From positions 78,053,130-78,117,129 of the forward strand of contig NC_090745.1 in NCBI RefSeq assembly GCF_036898095.1: a stretch of 64,000 nucleotides of DNA. The letters run 5' to 3'. Positions 49,825 through 64,000 of the stretch are shown piece by piece. This DNA is from Palaemon carinicauda (taxonomy: Eukaryota > Arthropoda > Malacostraca > Decapoda > Palaemonidae). Position 1 is the stretch's first letter. The number at the start of each line of letters is the position of its first letter. The translations under genes and the position numbers were made by a program. The notes below the pieces were generated by a model. That model was not told where the DNA came from. It did not search any database and saw nothing but the letters and a program-made list of their open reading frames with translations.

Positions 49825-50274
49825 GGTAAGAATTCATTATATATGAACTGGAAATAAAGAGATTGTTTCGGACATGAATCCAGTTGGAAAAAGTGGAGAG
49901 ACTAACTACAATTCTATGAGTCCATTATTGCTGTTGGTTGATAGTTGAACGGAAGGATGCAGGCGCTCCAATGATTATAAATATACCTCAAGAGGTTGTC
50001 AGTTGATGAGGTTTCCCGGGAATGTATAGTCATGTATTAAATGTAATTGTAGAGATTACTGCTGAAATGTTTTATATATATTATCGGGATGCTGTTATTG
50101 CATAGTGCGTATTCACCTTACAAATGCAATTATAAGAAGAAAATGGTTTCAGATACATGAAAAATCGCTCTAGAATAGCCCAGGCTCCCGCCTACTTTGA
50201 TTATGTTTTCCGACTCCCACTTTTCGAACTTACTAGATCCGCGCTTGATATATCATCTCCTCCTACATCTGATG
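49701..50274. other. Unassigned spacer with (CT)n
   Basis: Contains a CT tract at 49,777-49,820; nothing else recognised. Confidence 0.55.
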
Positions 50275-51034
50275 ACGCAAAAGGCCACGGTTAGATTTCA
50301 CCAGTCCTCTCTATCTTGAGCTTTTAAATCAATGCTTCTCCATTCATCATCTCCTACTTCACGCTTCATAGTTCTCAGCCATGTAGACCTGGGTCTTTCA
50401 AGTCTTCTAGTTCCTTGTGGAACCCAGTTGAAAGTTTGGTGAACTAATCTCTCTTCCGAGTGCGAAGAGCGTACCCAAACCATCTACATCTACCCCTCAC
50501 CATGATCTCATTCACATATGGGACTTGAGTAATATCTGTTATTGTTCCATTTCTAATCCTGTCCACTCATTTAACTCCCAATATTCTACTGAGGGCTTTG
50601 TTCTCAAATTTACAAAATCTGTTGGATATTGTTTCATTGTCATACAGTAACACCGATCTCACTAAACTGATACATAGCCTGATATTTGTGTGTAATTTCA
50701 GGGAATATGGTTCCTAAATTTTACTTAACCTATTCATAGTCTGATTTGCCTTTTTAATCATTCAAGCTCCAATTCTAAAGACCCTGTATTAGAGATCTTA
50801 GTCTCTAAATATTTAAATGATTCCACATCATTAATACTTTCTCCTTCCAATGATTTTTCTCTTCTATTTCATATTCCGTTCTCATCATCTGTCTTTCTTC
50901 TATTTATCTTGAGCCCACCCTCACGTGATATTTCATGCATTCTAGGGAGCAAGCTTTGCAAATTCTGTGGTGTTTTGCTTAATAAGACAGCGTCATCACC
51001 ATACTCTAGGTGATCTAATTTCCTGTTACATCTA
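50275..51034 (-). pseudogene. RTE-like LINE fragment, lineage B copy B1
   Basis: Reads right to left. It opens at a TA tract with the RT catalytic box as [12 protein letters not shown] (about 51,020), then [15 protein letters not shown] and [12 protein letters not shown] decayed middle follows, then WVRSSHSEERLVHQ, NWVPQGTRRLERPRSTWL and AQDREDW near 50,300. The 3' end has GGCCTTTTGCGTCATCAG and GGAGGAGATGA. The C-terminal residues and 3' end differ from lineage A, so this is a second LINE lineage. 5'-truncated and interrupted by stops. Confidence 0.78.
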
Positions 51035-51036
51035 TA

Positions 51037-51038
51037 CA

Positions 51039-51097
<59 letters not shown>

Positions 51098-51129
51098 GTA
51101 TATATATATACGTATATATATAAAAATGC

Positions 51130-51161
<32 letters not shown>

Positions 51162-51176
51162 TTATTTATATATATG

Positions 51177-51221
<45 letters not shown>

Positions 51222-51276
51222 GTACATATATATATATGTGTATATTTGTATACATACATATATATAAATACGTATG

Positions 51277-51330
<54 letters not shown>

Positions 51331-51350
51331 CATATATATATATGTATATG

Positions 51351-51440
<90 letters not shown>

Positions 51441-51446
51441 TATATT
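51037..51446. repeat. Long compound (TA)n microsatellite
   Basis: About 410 bp of TA broken by GTATATAT, AAATATAT and TACATACATA variants, ending CACACACACA. It joins LINE copy B1 to the Helitron remnant. Confidence 0.96.
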
Positions 51447-52010
51447 ATCACGACTAGGGAATTACGTAAATTTCCGAGCTCCAAAACGCACCTGCTTTAT
51501 ATTACACAAGCAGGGTTACCTAACATTGCCCTTTGATAATGATTATGAGCAGAAATCCTCCCTTATTCACAAATTTTCCTCCAAATGAAGTCATCTGGAA
51601 AGCATTATCGTATAGTAGTATGTTTTCAAGAAAATGTTTTGAATGTTGGGATGATCTGTTAAGAAGTTTTTTTTTCGGATATTCAGGAGATTCAACTAAC
51701 AAAGGCAGTCTAATTTTCCCTCCACTGCAACACAATCCAGGAGGTTCATTCTTCCATTTCTGAGCATCACAGTGATTATATTATTGTGACATTAGGCCAA
51801 TTTGTACTATGTTTTCTGTTTCATAGGGATATCTTGGATTATAAGTGAAGTCACCAAGACACTATTGCACAGTATTAAAAGGACATGCTCTTGCTTCTAC
51901 ATGCATGACTATCAATATGGCTCCTATTCTTAGCTCCTTCTGATAATTCTTGGTTTTAATGGACAATCATTCTTTGTTGGTTATCCTGAAGTCAAATCAT
52001 TCTTTGATTT
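51447..52010 (-). pseudogene. Helitron-like protein, N-terminal region after the repeats
   Basis: The frame near 51,735-51,520 gives a Cys-containing block (LCCSGGKIRLPLL) followed by SKHFLENI and [10 protein letters not shown]. This pattern, a zinc-type CC.GGK.LP motif and then a Phe-x-Met-Thr-Ser motif, lies just before the rolling-circle replication domain in Helitron-like proteins of animals. Here the sequence is cut at the TA tract (51,446) before any HUH nuclease or helicase. Frame breaks separate it from the repeat region upstream. The assignment rests on recognised motif similarity and would need a protein search. Confidence 0.72.
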
Positions 52011-53440
52011 GTTTATTCCTGATTTCTTAAAGCTGTTATTCTCAGTTGATTATTTTGAAGACGAGAATTTCTGTAGTCTTCATCCTGTGCTTCACGTCTA
52101 GTTGCCATTCTGTTTGCATTAGTGTTCCTTCTTAAATTCATCTGCTCTTCGTCTTCTGCTTCACGTCTAGCTAACGTTCTGCTTGCACTGACATTTCTTC
52201 TAAAATTCCTCTGCTCTACATTTCTGTCTTCATGTCTAGCTGTCATTCTGCTTGTATTAGTGTTCCTTCACAAATTCATATGCTCTTCGTCTTGAACATC
52301 ACATCTAGCTGCCATTCTACTTGCATCAGTGTTCCTTCTTAAATCCATTTGCTCTTCATTTTCTCTTATATGGTTAGAAGCCATTCTGTGTGCATGATTT
52401 TTTTCCTTCATCCTGTGTCTCATGTCTACCTGCTATTCCTCTTGCAATTGTTCACCTCCGTAAATTCCTCTGCACTTCTGTTTCCTGAGATCTTTTTCTT
52501 TTTACCAAATTTGTTTTTTTGGATGTACCAAAAAAAAATTTAAGAAATACATGACTTGACCATTAAATATTCTGTAGAATCTCTTTTTTGGGTGGCACCA
52601 TTCTGCTTGCATTGGTGTTCCTTCTTAAATTCTTCTGCTCTTAAACTTCTACGTCACGTCTAGCTGCCATTCTGTGCGTATTAGTGTTCCTTTTCAAATT
52701 CATCTATTCGTCATATGCTTGCCATTCTATTTGCAAGAGTGTCATTTCTTAAATTTATCTGCTCTTCGTCTTCTGCTTCGTCTAGCTGCCATTCTGCTTG
52801 CTTTAGTATTCCTTCATAAATTCATCTGCTTTTCATCCTCTGCTTCACGTCTAGCTGACATTTTGCTTGCATTGGGGTTCCTTCTTAAATTCCTCTGCTA
52901 TTCGCCTTTGGCTTCTCGCCTAGCTGCCATTCTGTTTGTATTGGTGTTCCTTCCCAAATTCATCTGCTCTTCGTCTTCTGCTTGCCATTCTGTTTGCATT
53001 AGTGCCCCTTCTTAAATTCATCTGATCTTTGTCTTCTGCTTCGAGTCTAGCTGCCATTCTGCTTGCATTAGTGTTCCTTCATAAATTCATCTCCTTTTCG
53101 TCCTCTCCCTCACGTCTAGCTGACCTTCTGCTTGCATTGGTGTTTCTTCTTGTATTCCTCTGCTCTTCTTCACCTTAGGCTTCACATCTAGCTGTCATTC
53201 TGCTTGTATTAGTTTTCCTTCTCGAATTCATCTGCTCTTCGTTTTGTGCCCCACATCTAGCTTCCATTCTGTTTGCATAAGTGTTCCTTCTTAAATCCAT
53301 CTGCTCTTCATTTTCTGCTTTTTGGTTAGCTACCATTCTGCATTCATGAGTTTTTCTTTATTTTTCATCCTGTTTCACGTCTAGCTGCCATTTCCCACTA
53401 TAAATTCCTCTGTTCTTCTCTCACTTGCTATCTTCTATTC
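52011..53440 (-). repeat. 69-bp coding minisatellite in the Helitron-like N-terminus
   Basis: On the minus strand about 20 units encode a 23-residue charged repeat of the type ARREAEDEEQMNLRRNTNAN. The left part keeps a strict 69-bp period: the CACGTCTAG-type landmark occurs at 52,093, 52,162, 52,231 and 52,300. The frame 52,246-52,013 is open across several units; to the right the units lose phase through indels and a foreign block near 52,500-52,600. Such Arg/Glu-rich repeats would form a coiled or helical stalk. Similar repeats occur at the start of Helitron-like proteins. Confidence 0.85.
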
Positions 53441-54107
53441 ACCGAATTTGCTTTATCGGATTTATTGAATGAGAACCTTTTTTTAGTTGGCACCATTTTG
53501 TAGAAAACTAAATAAACAAAAGATATAAAAATTACATAAATCTCAACCATTAAATATTCTGTAGAATTTCTTTCTGGGTGGAATCATTATGTAGAACGCT
53601 GAAAAAATTTTAAATTTCATAAGACTTAGACATTAAGTATTCTGTGAGTTTTTGTACATTTTATCACATGGAAAAGAAAATCAGTGTATGCTGTGTGTGT
53701 GTGGAGACAACACCCAAGGACCCTCATTTTTAGGACAAATTTCAAAATTCATATAGCCCTAAATAATCTGTTTATGCAATCTCTATGTCGAAATGCATTG
53801 CAATTGGTTCATTACTATTGAATGTAGTTTTAGGGGGTTAGTAATTATGGGGCCCGTAGACCCCCATGGTGGGACTTGATCAAAATAAAATTAGCGAATC
53901 GTTAGATTTCTCGATGAAAAATATTTTTTCTTCCTTCTTCAAAGTTTAAGTCTACAGTGCCAGCCAGCTATATTTTACCCAGTTTCATGGACTACAGTTT
54001 TAGTTTTATGGGGTCTGTAATTATGGGCCTGTAGATGAAAATTACATAAGATTCGATTATTAAATATTCTGTAAGTTCCTTGAACAATTTTTTCTATTTT
54101 ACGCAGA
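53441..54107. repeat. Degenerate ~90-bp repeats around ATTAAATATTCTGTA
   Basis: The motif ATTAAATATTCTGTA or a near variant occurs at about 52,563, 53,546, 53,632 and 54,058, each followed by TTTCTT or GTTCCTT. A GGGCC(C/T)GTAGA motif also recurs (53,850 and 54,026). No coding sequence. Confidence 0.6.
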
Positions 54108-55498
54108 CACAAACACACACACACACACAGACAATCACCAGATTTATATGTATAGATAATCTGATATCTAAAAGAATACCTCCGAGCTCTGAGAATAATA
54201 TGTAACTCACAGACGTTAATATATATGAACACAGAATATCTAAAGGCCTCTTTAAGTTAAACTGAAAATAAAACGTTGGTAATTTCTTAACTTTTAACGG
54301 GAACTATCTAAAACCAACCTCTTATTTCGGATCTTAGTCAAGGGTTACGAGCAAAGCTCTGAAATTATTATTAGTGATTGAAGTAATACACACCTTACAA
54401 AAATAAATATATTCTATAAAAATAACAATTTAAAAAAATGATACCAAAAAAATTAATCACTCGAAATTTAAAATCGGAACTAGACCTTAGATTAAGACAA
54501 ACTGACACTTCAAAATTTATACAATCACTTGTTTCACTAGATAATTATTCATGTAAATGTTTATTTTGACAGGTAATGAAAAAAGTTACACTACACTATA
54601 GTAAATAAATGACTACACCTACTTATACGTAACGATTACTTCTATGTCCTTATGGCTCACACAAGGTTACCGAACGGTTTATTAGAAATATATACAGTTC
54701 ACTTTTTAACCGAATCTCACAAGGACAGTACTTTCATTAACACTCTTCACATTTAAATTAAACACACAATAATATCATTAATCTTTGAACAAAACTACAC
54801 ATGGTATACATTGGAGAGAAATCACTATTTATGTTTGAGAGGAAATATGTAGTGGCTGGATAGATGCTGGTGAGACGACTGTCGGACGTTGGCTCTTTCA
54901 GAGGGTCAGGAGGGATCTCTGGTTCCAATGCATTGATAGGCTCATATATATCATCCTAATTCAATCTAGAAACTTCCAGCTAATCATTTGGGCATGGTCC
55001 AGACGACCTCCCACGACAATAGGTTGCCAACTTAGCAGTTTGAAGAAGGGCGTTCCATTCGTCGTCCAATGAGGCAACAGTGCCGGCTAGCTCCTCCCAC
55101 CTCCTATCATAACATTATAAAAAAGAGTATTCTATAGTCTAGAATCTTCATCCATTTTCAAACCACGTGGAAACATGACGAAATCCATAGCGTTTGTCAT
55201 GCAGCATACCACGTGTGTGTCATACATACTTTTTAACAAGTTACATAAGACTTCGTAACCAAACTATGAGAAATGAAAATATAATTCTTTAAAATGACGT
55301 AAACTTACATATACGGAACTGAATGAAAATACAACTAAATGAATGACCACAGTCTTTTGTCTTTTGTAATTTACATATATTTACTTAATCCTACGTGAGT
55401 GGAACTCACCTTGCGAGTTGGCTATACATCTCTTAAATACACAAATAAAATATGTGAATCAAATAATCTTCTCATATGTAGACCAACTTCGTAAGAAT
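54108..55498. other. Unassigned sequence
   Basis: A short (CA)n at 54,108-54,128, then about 1.3 kb with no gene or known family. The GC-richer part at 54,830-55,110 may be part of an unrecognised element. Confidence 0.45.
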
Positions 55499-55771
<273 letters not shown>

Positions 55772-55915
55772 CATCATTATCATCATCTACTCCTATACCG
55801 ATTGACGATTGACGCAAAGGGCATCTGTTAGATTTCGGCTAAATACATTAGATAGCCAGTTCCATGTGATGCTCAGAGCCTATCTAACTAAGGCAAGTGA
55901 CCCCTGCCGGTCCAT
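55772..55915 (-). pseudogene. LINE 3' end, lineage B copy B2
   Basis: On the minus strand a short coding tail is followed by GCCCTTTGCGTCAATCGTC, GGAGTAGATGATGATAATGA and the TA tract. The same 3' end occurs in B1 and B3. Only the last ~140 bp remain. Confidence 0.75.
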
Positions 55916-55941
55916 ACTAATTCTTCTATATGTATATGTTA

Positions 55942-59199
<3,258 letters not shown>

Positions 59200-59570
59200 T
59201 TACTGAAGTTAGTCGCAGAATCAGATTAAGGTACATTTATTGTTTTTTTGCAAATTTATTTGTTCTTTATATAAGACAGGTAGGAATAATTTACTTTGGT
59301 TTTACAGAAGCAATCTTTAATTTGTAATTTCTCTAAGTCGGAGATTAGGTTTTTCTACTTTACTAATTATATTTCATAGCATTGTCTTATCTTCAGCCAA
59401 TGATTAGAAAACAAATTAGCCTTTTGATCTGTCTTGAAGAACAACTCTTTTCCTCGATGGGTGAACGGTCTTGAAGGGGTTTTGACACATTGTTATAACT
59501 TTCTCTGAGTTTTTCTCAAATAAATTAGTATTTTTAAGGATCTAACGTTTATGAAACTTCTTTTTAAATT

Positions 59571-59572
<2 letters not shown>
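59200..59572. other. Unassigned spacer
   Basis: No gene or family recognised. Confidence 0.5.

Positions 59573-59655
<83 letters not shown>
59573..59655. repeat. (CT)n microsatellite
   Basis: About 83 bp of CT. Confidence 0.97.
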
Positions 59656-59658
<3 letters not shown>

Positions 59659-60184
59659 GTTATTATGAAAGCTGTAGAGTATAAATAGAATACAATGCCT
59701 GAGTTACGAAAGATATTATATGTTTTTATTCATTAAATTGTTTTGATAGTTACAGGTGTAGCCTAAATGTGGTTTTAAGTATGGTAATTTTAACATATTC
59801 ATGTTACTTGATCGGTGTTTTTAAATTCAAAACCACATGGTGCAAGCATATTGAAACTTTCAATTGATAAAATCATGCTTATTCATTTCAAGTGTCTATA
59901 TGCTGAATTAAACAGATTTATAATATGCAATGCTCATGCTCATGATCTTAGGTATGGTTTTCGAACAGTTTCACATAATATTGGAATATCTGTACATTGG
60001 CCAGATTTATTCAGAATAAAATCTTATTAGTCAAATTTTATAAAACGTGGAAATTAATCCACTGCTGCCACGTTTTCAATGACTATTAGAAGGGTTTCAA
60101 ATTGTTTAAATTTTTCCTTACAATTTTAGTGTATTTCAATTAGTTAGTTGTAAAGCTTTATTGGTGATTAAACACCACGAAAAC
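59656..60184. other. Unassigned spacer
   Basis: Open frame 59,815-60,030 has no motif I recognise. Confidence 0.5.
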
Positions 60185-60209
60185 AAATCTTCATTATTGA
60201 TAGTTCGCT

Positions 60210-60329
60210 AGTTTTATCTTTCCATGTGTCCAAAAGACAAAATTTCCTCGGCTGGTGAAATATAAGTGAGGCCCTTTGCGCCAGTAGGCGTAGGAAGAGA
60301 TGATGATGATGATGATGAAAAGAAAAAAA

Positions 60330-60332
<3 letters not shown>
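60210..60332 (+). pseudogene. LINE 3' end, lineage B copy B3
   Basis: GGCCCTTTGCGCCAGTAGGC then GTAGGAAGAGATGATGATGA matches B1 and B2. A (GATGAT)n tail, a short A-rich run and a TA tract (60,333) follow. Confidence 0.75.

Positions 60333-60397
<65 letters not shown>
60333..60397. repeat. (TA)n microsatellite
   Basis: About 65 bp of TA directly after the LINE tail. Confidence 0.97.
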
Positions 60398-60399
<2 letters not shown>

Positions 60400-61444
60400 A
60401 GACATATAGCTACCTGCATTTCTTACTCTCATTTTAACAAAAATTTTTGGAATTGTTCCGGATATTGAAATAATTAATAATCTGCTTACAATATTATCTG
60501 TTTTTCTTTAAGTGGTTTCTCTCCTCTTTTTTATAATCTTATACTGTATAACTAACGTTATTAAACAGACAGCACCCTTGGCAGTGAATAATTGATCTTG
60601 AGTTTAGTTAAATAACAACATATCTATTATTTACAGTATAATTAATTACCAATGATGACCTCCATTGGCATTTTCTATACATCTGAGATTTATTTTGTGG
60701 GTTATGTGTATTTTTTCTTTTTCTATTTGATAATGATGTTATCATTGTCACTGACACTTATTTAATGTTTTGCTTCCTGTCTTTTAGAATGCTTTTTTTT
60801 TATTTGTATCTATTCATTTTTATTTACTACGGAAAATAGCAACCACATTTCTATACAATTTGAAAAGAAACTGAAACCCACTCTGGTATACGTTCTTAAA
60901 TAAATTTGGATAAAAAACATGAATAAAAAGGTTTTTCACCTTAAAAATTAAATGTTAACCAAGATAAAATGACGTGTTACCTCCTTTTTTCCTCCTTTCT
61001 TTTTAAATGACTAGATGTGGAAAGTGTTCAGTTTTCTTTATTAGTAAAATAGAAAAAAAAAATAAAAAACTGAAATAACTGACATTTGATTTCCTGGAAT
61101 TATGTATGGCTTCAATATATGGAATGAAAGATTTTCCTTCAGTGAATTTGTCTTCTTTTACTAAAAGCTTCCAAACCAAAGACCATAAAGGAATTGTCTT
61201 TATGGTAAGTGATTTCTTCCTTTTCGTAATTACCTGATGTATTTAGAGAGAAATCACTTGAGCATAACAATACCCCCCCATTTTTTTTCATCTGATACCA
61301 AGCTAGTAATCATATAAAGTGATTCACGATTTTATGGGCAACTGACATGTTCATTTAAATCAGGTCAAGTTTTACAGTTTTTACACATTACCTTTGAATG
61401 AATTCTAGCCTTTATACCGCACATGTTTCACACACGCACATACA
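60398..61444. other. Unassigned AT-rich sequence
   Basis: About 1 kb without a recognisable feature. Confidence 0.5.
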
Positions 61445-61645
61445 CTGTAATGGTTTTGCTTTTTATCTTATCACTCGCTCTTCCCTGCACTGTTAATAGA
61501 CCAACCTGAATAAACCTGATAACTCATGTTTAGTTTTGTTTGTACTTTCGTGACCTTCTTGCTCGCAAGTCCTGGTATTTAATTACGATATCTGCTGATT
61601 AAAGTTTAGTTTCATTCACCATGTCTCTCAGTTATCACATAACTG
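61445..61645 (+). repeat. Probable 5' LTR end and primer site, gypsy copy B
   Basis: A TGTAATGG start near 61,445 and a CACATAACTGGCGCC junction near 61,640 would give an LTR of about 200 bp followed by a TGGCGCC primer-binding start. TTGGTGACC then follows, as in copy A. No second LTR is present to prove the limits. Confidence 0.45.
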
Positions 61646-61649
61646 GCGC

Positions 61650-62158
61650 CTCTCACATTGGTGACCAACCCGCCTTCCCCATCACAGCTTCGCCTTACTT
61701 TTTGATAATGCTGCCTTCCGACACTGACTCTATAATCAATGCCACACCACTGAAACTACCAGAGGCATTTGCCTGGTTTTATTGCGCCAAGGTCTAGTTT
61801 TGCATTAAGGACGTGACTCGCTAAATCACCAAAGCAGACTTTGTTTTTGCAGCGATCCCTGAAGACACTTTCCCTGAAATATCAGATTGGCTTTGCGACC
61901 AAGGGGACACCCCAATAGCATACGACACCCACAAAACGTACTTCCTAGAACAGTACTCACCATCGCCAGCCACCCAAACTTTTTCAGCTCTCTTAAAAAC
62001 CATCGGAGAACTAAAAGGTTTCGTTCACCTTTAGGGATAAGGACCAGTATCGCTCGCCTACAACCTGTCGCAGACGGTTCTCCTCGTGAAGTGAATCTAC
62101 TTCGGGCCCTTTGATTATGGCACCTACCTAAACTTGCACGCGCTGCCATCTCCGATGT
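61650..62158 (+). pseudogene. Ty3/gypsy gag fragment, copy B
   Basis: Conceptual reading gives TPLKLPEAFAWF, then [14 protein letters not shown], then [15 protein letters not shown], and after a frame change [20 protein letters not shown]. These match the gag of copy A (LEQYS and LQPPANGSPSNVNLL). Two in-frame stops and at least one frameshift are visible. It is cut at 62,158 where a (TA)n tract begins, so protease and pol are missing. Confidence 0.83.
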
Positions 62159-62159
62159 C

Positions 62160-62250
<91 letters not shown>

Positions 62251-62275
62251 AATGTATATGTTTGTGTGTATAGAT
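62159..62275. repeat. (TA)n-(TATG)n microsatellite
   Basis: TA to about 62,238, then TATGTATGTA variants; it truncates gypsy copy B. Confidence 0.96.
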
Positions 62276-62937
62276 ATATAGTTTCACCATTAACACGTGA
62301 AATTTTCTTATATTTGAACCATTAAACCAAAATTAGTTTTTAAGGTTGAATTCATTCTACTTCAGAGTCTCAGAATTTAGTTATATGAAGAGTACTTCTA
62401 CCTGGACAAGGTTTCGAACCCATGTCTCTTGAAAGTTTTTCTATGATAGTTTTATCACAAACATACGAGTTTCTTATTTTTTAATTATTAAGTTACAAAT
62501 ATTTATTAATATAGAATTTCTTCTGCCTCGGGAATCTCCTTTTGGGCGCGCAATCCAATTATTAACCATAAATGATAAAAACGGTTGTCATGCTTCTGAT
62601 TTTAATTGTCGATAAGTATTCAATACAGTGGACATTTGCCAATCTGTTAGGGTGATCTTGAAAGGTGTTTCTCTCTAATGTTTCATCCAATATCGCACAT
62701 GAATAAATTCCAGAGTAGTCTTTGTTTTATCCTATCTACAATTTTTATTTGAATAAGCTAATTCCGTTGGGCAAAGAAGCTTTGGATAAATCTTTACTTT
62801 GTATTTTGTCACAGCAAAGTCCCTATTGTCTTTAATAAAACGATAAAGCCCAGTGAACCTACTTTCACGTCTTAAGTTACTATGTCTTGTATAAACTGCA
62901 AAATATCTAGTTTTTGTCTTTTTAGGGAATTGGTAGA
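62276..62937. other. Unassigned spacer with a tRNA-like B box
   Basis: On the minus strand GGGTTCGAAACC (about 62,423-62,434) fits a pol III B box, but no matching A box or tRNA fold is seen. Nothing else recognised. Confidence 0.4.
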
Positions 62938-62938
62938 A

Positions 62939-63028
<90 letters not shown>
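62938..63028. repeat. (GA)n microsatellite
   Basis: About 91 bp of GA with one ATAG interruption. Confidence 0.97.
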
Positions 63029-63032
<4 letters not shown>

Positions 63033-64000
63033 CGACTGTTGAGGTGGCAGACCATGATCATCATGCTTTAGACGTCTGGAGATGGTATCAGCTTTTTCAC
63101 TGTCGTCAAGAAGAGGATCCTCATATTGCGGCTTCTGGAGTGATACGTCCTTTGCTTCTTCCACGTCGAATATAAGGAACACTACCACGATAAAAGAACG
63201 GTAGGTGCCACTCAAAGGTTAAGACATAGCCAACCAAGGGCTAAGGTCCCTGTACGGGCCAAATGATGAAAATGTCCCTTAGACTATTGTCTATGAATAT
63301 TACAAAAACATTTAAATCTCCCGCCTCTTCATCGGTAACTGTGCAAGATTATTTAACAGATATTCATTGGTGATTGGAAAGAGTAATTTCAAAAGAGAAT
63401 AATTTCTTGGCTCTAGCGTAATTTTCAATGCTAAACCATATGGGTTGCTAAAAGCTTATGCATGTGATAACCCTTTGTTAAAAAAGAAAACTAAAAGAAA
63501 AAAAAAGAATACTCAAATTTTAACACATCGTCTAAATCTCTTTAGAAGAATCACTTCTTCGTGATATTCCGTTCTTCCTTAAATCATAGTATTTGTTTTG
63601 CAACTCCCAGTAACATATAAAGTAAGTCAATGTTTGAAGGTGGTGAAATTATTTTTTTTTTCGTCGATATTTTAATATTTAGAATATGCGAATTTGAAGA
63701 ATCGATAAAAATCAAGCGTTCCATGAGGTATAACAAAAAATTACAAGAAAGTTACATGCTTGATATTTATTTACTGCATGTTTATTATTTCCAGATCGTG
63801 TAACCCTATATCTACTAGTGCTGTTTTTAATTTTATAATACCGTCGGGTATTTACGCACAACCACTCTTAATTAAAATCTTCAAAAAGGTATCCCGCATA
63901 CACAATTAATTTATTCTGAGAGAAAAACGTATCGACTTACGTATATACAGTACCATGTAGTCAAAGTACGGGGGGGGGGGAGAAACCTGAAAAGAAAACG
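63029..64000. other. Unassigned sequence to window end
   Basis: A GC-richer part (63,029-63,270) and AT-rich remainder, ending near a run of G (63,970-63,980). No gene recognised. Confidence 0.5.

Noticed and set aside
52011..53440. CRISPR-like array from the regular 69-bp units
   Set aside because: No repeat-spacer structure; units are contiguous, coding and eukaryotic in context.
62423..62434. tRNA gene
   Set aside because: B box only; no acceptor stem, anticodon arm or A box.

Overview
The window is eukaryotic, intergenic-type DNA, very AT-rich and packed with simple repeats and dead or dying transposable elements. I found no convincing host protein-coding gene, tRNA or rRNA. The mix of element families (BEL/Pao, Ty3/gypsy, several RTE-type LINEs, an RNase-H-bearing LINE, Penelope-like, Tc1/mariner, piggyBac, Helitron), more than 20 (TA)n tracts and ten (GA/CT)n tracts suggests an arthropod, most likely a decapod crustacean. 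That assignment is inference from element and repeat flavour, not from a marker gene.

Layout. 1-6.6 kb: simple repeats, one copy of an interspersed repeat (here called R1) and a degenerate ~355-bp direct duplication. 6.6-9.4 kb: a decayed Ty3/gypsy element on the minus strand with mutated protease and RT active sites. 10.7-12.3 kb: two Penelope-like fragments in opposite orientation, one with a GIY-YIG endonuclease. 12.3-13.8 kb: TA tracts, a possible SINE and an RTE fragment. 13.8-18.1 kb: mostly unassigned, with a possible poly(A) retrocopy. 18.1-20 kb: a LINE with RNase H. 20.4-26.7 kb: R1 copy, a SINE-like foldback, and a nearly full-length decayed RTE split by a TA tract.

The centrepiece is 26,858-46,022: one BEL/Pao retrotransposon (minus strand) with 5-bp target duplications (AGATG) and ~1.36-kb LTRs, later hit by three unrelated elements whose insertion points can be read to the base. 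An RTE-like LINE lies in its 3' LTR (11-bp duplication TTTGACCTAAT). A Tc1-like transposon with ~0.86-0.90-kb inverted repeats lies at the gag-protease junction (TA duplication). A piggyBac lies in gag (TTAA duplication). The Tc1-like element appears to encode an undamaged 340-residue DD35E transposase split by one GT-AG intron; the LINE is one frameshift from a continuous ORF; the piggyBac has two frameshifts and a stop.

46-64 kb: R1 copy, RTE fragments of two lineages, a truncated Helitron N-terminal region carrying a 69-bp coding minisatellite, a near full-length decayed RTE joined to an internally deleted mariner, and the LTR-gag end of a second gypsy copy. Many element fragments begin or end at a (TA)n tract, so these tracts mark most of the junctions in the window.
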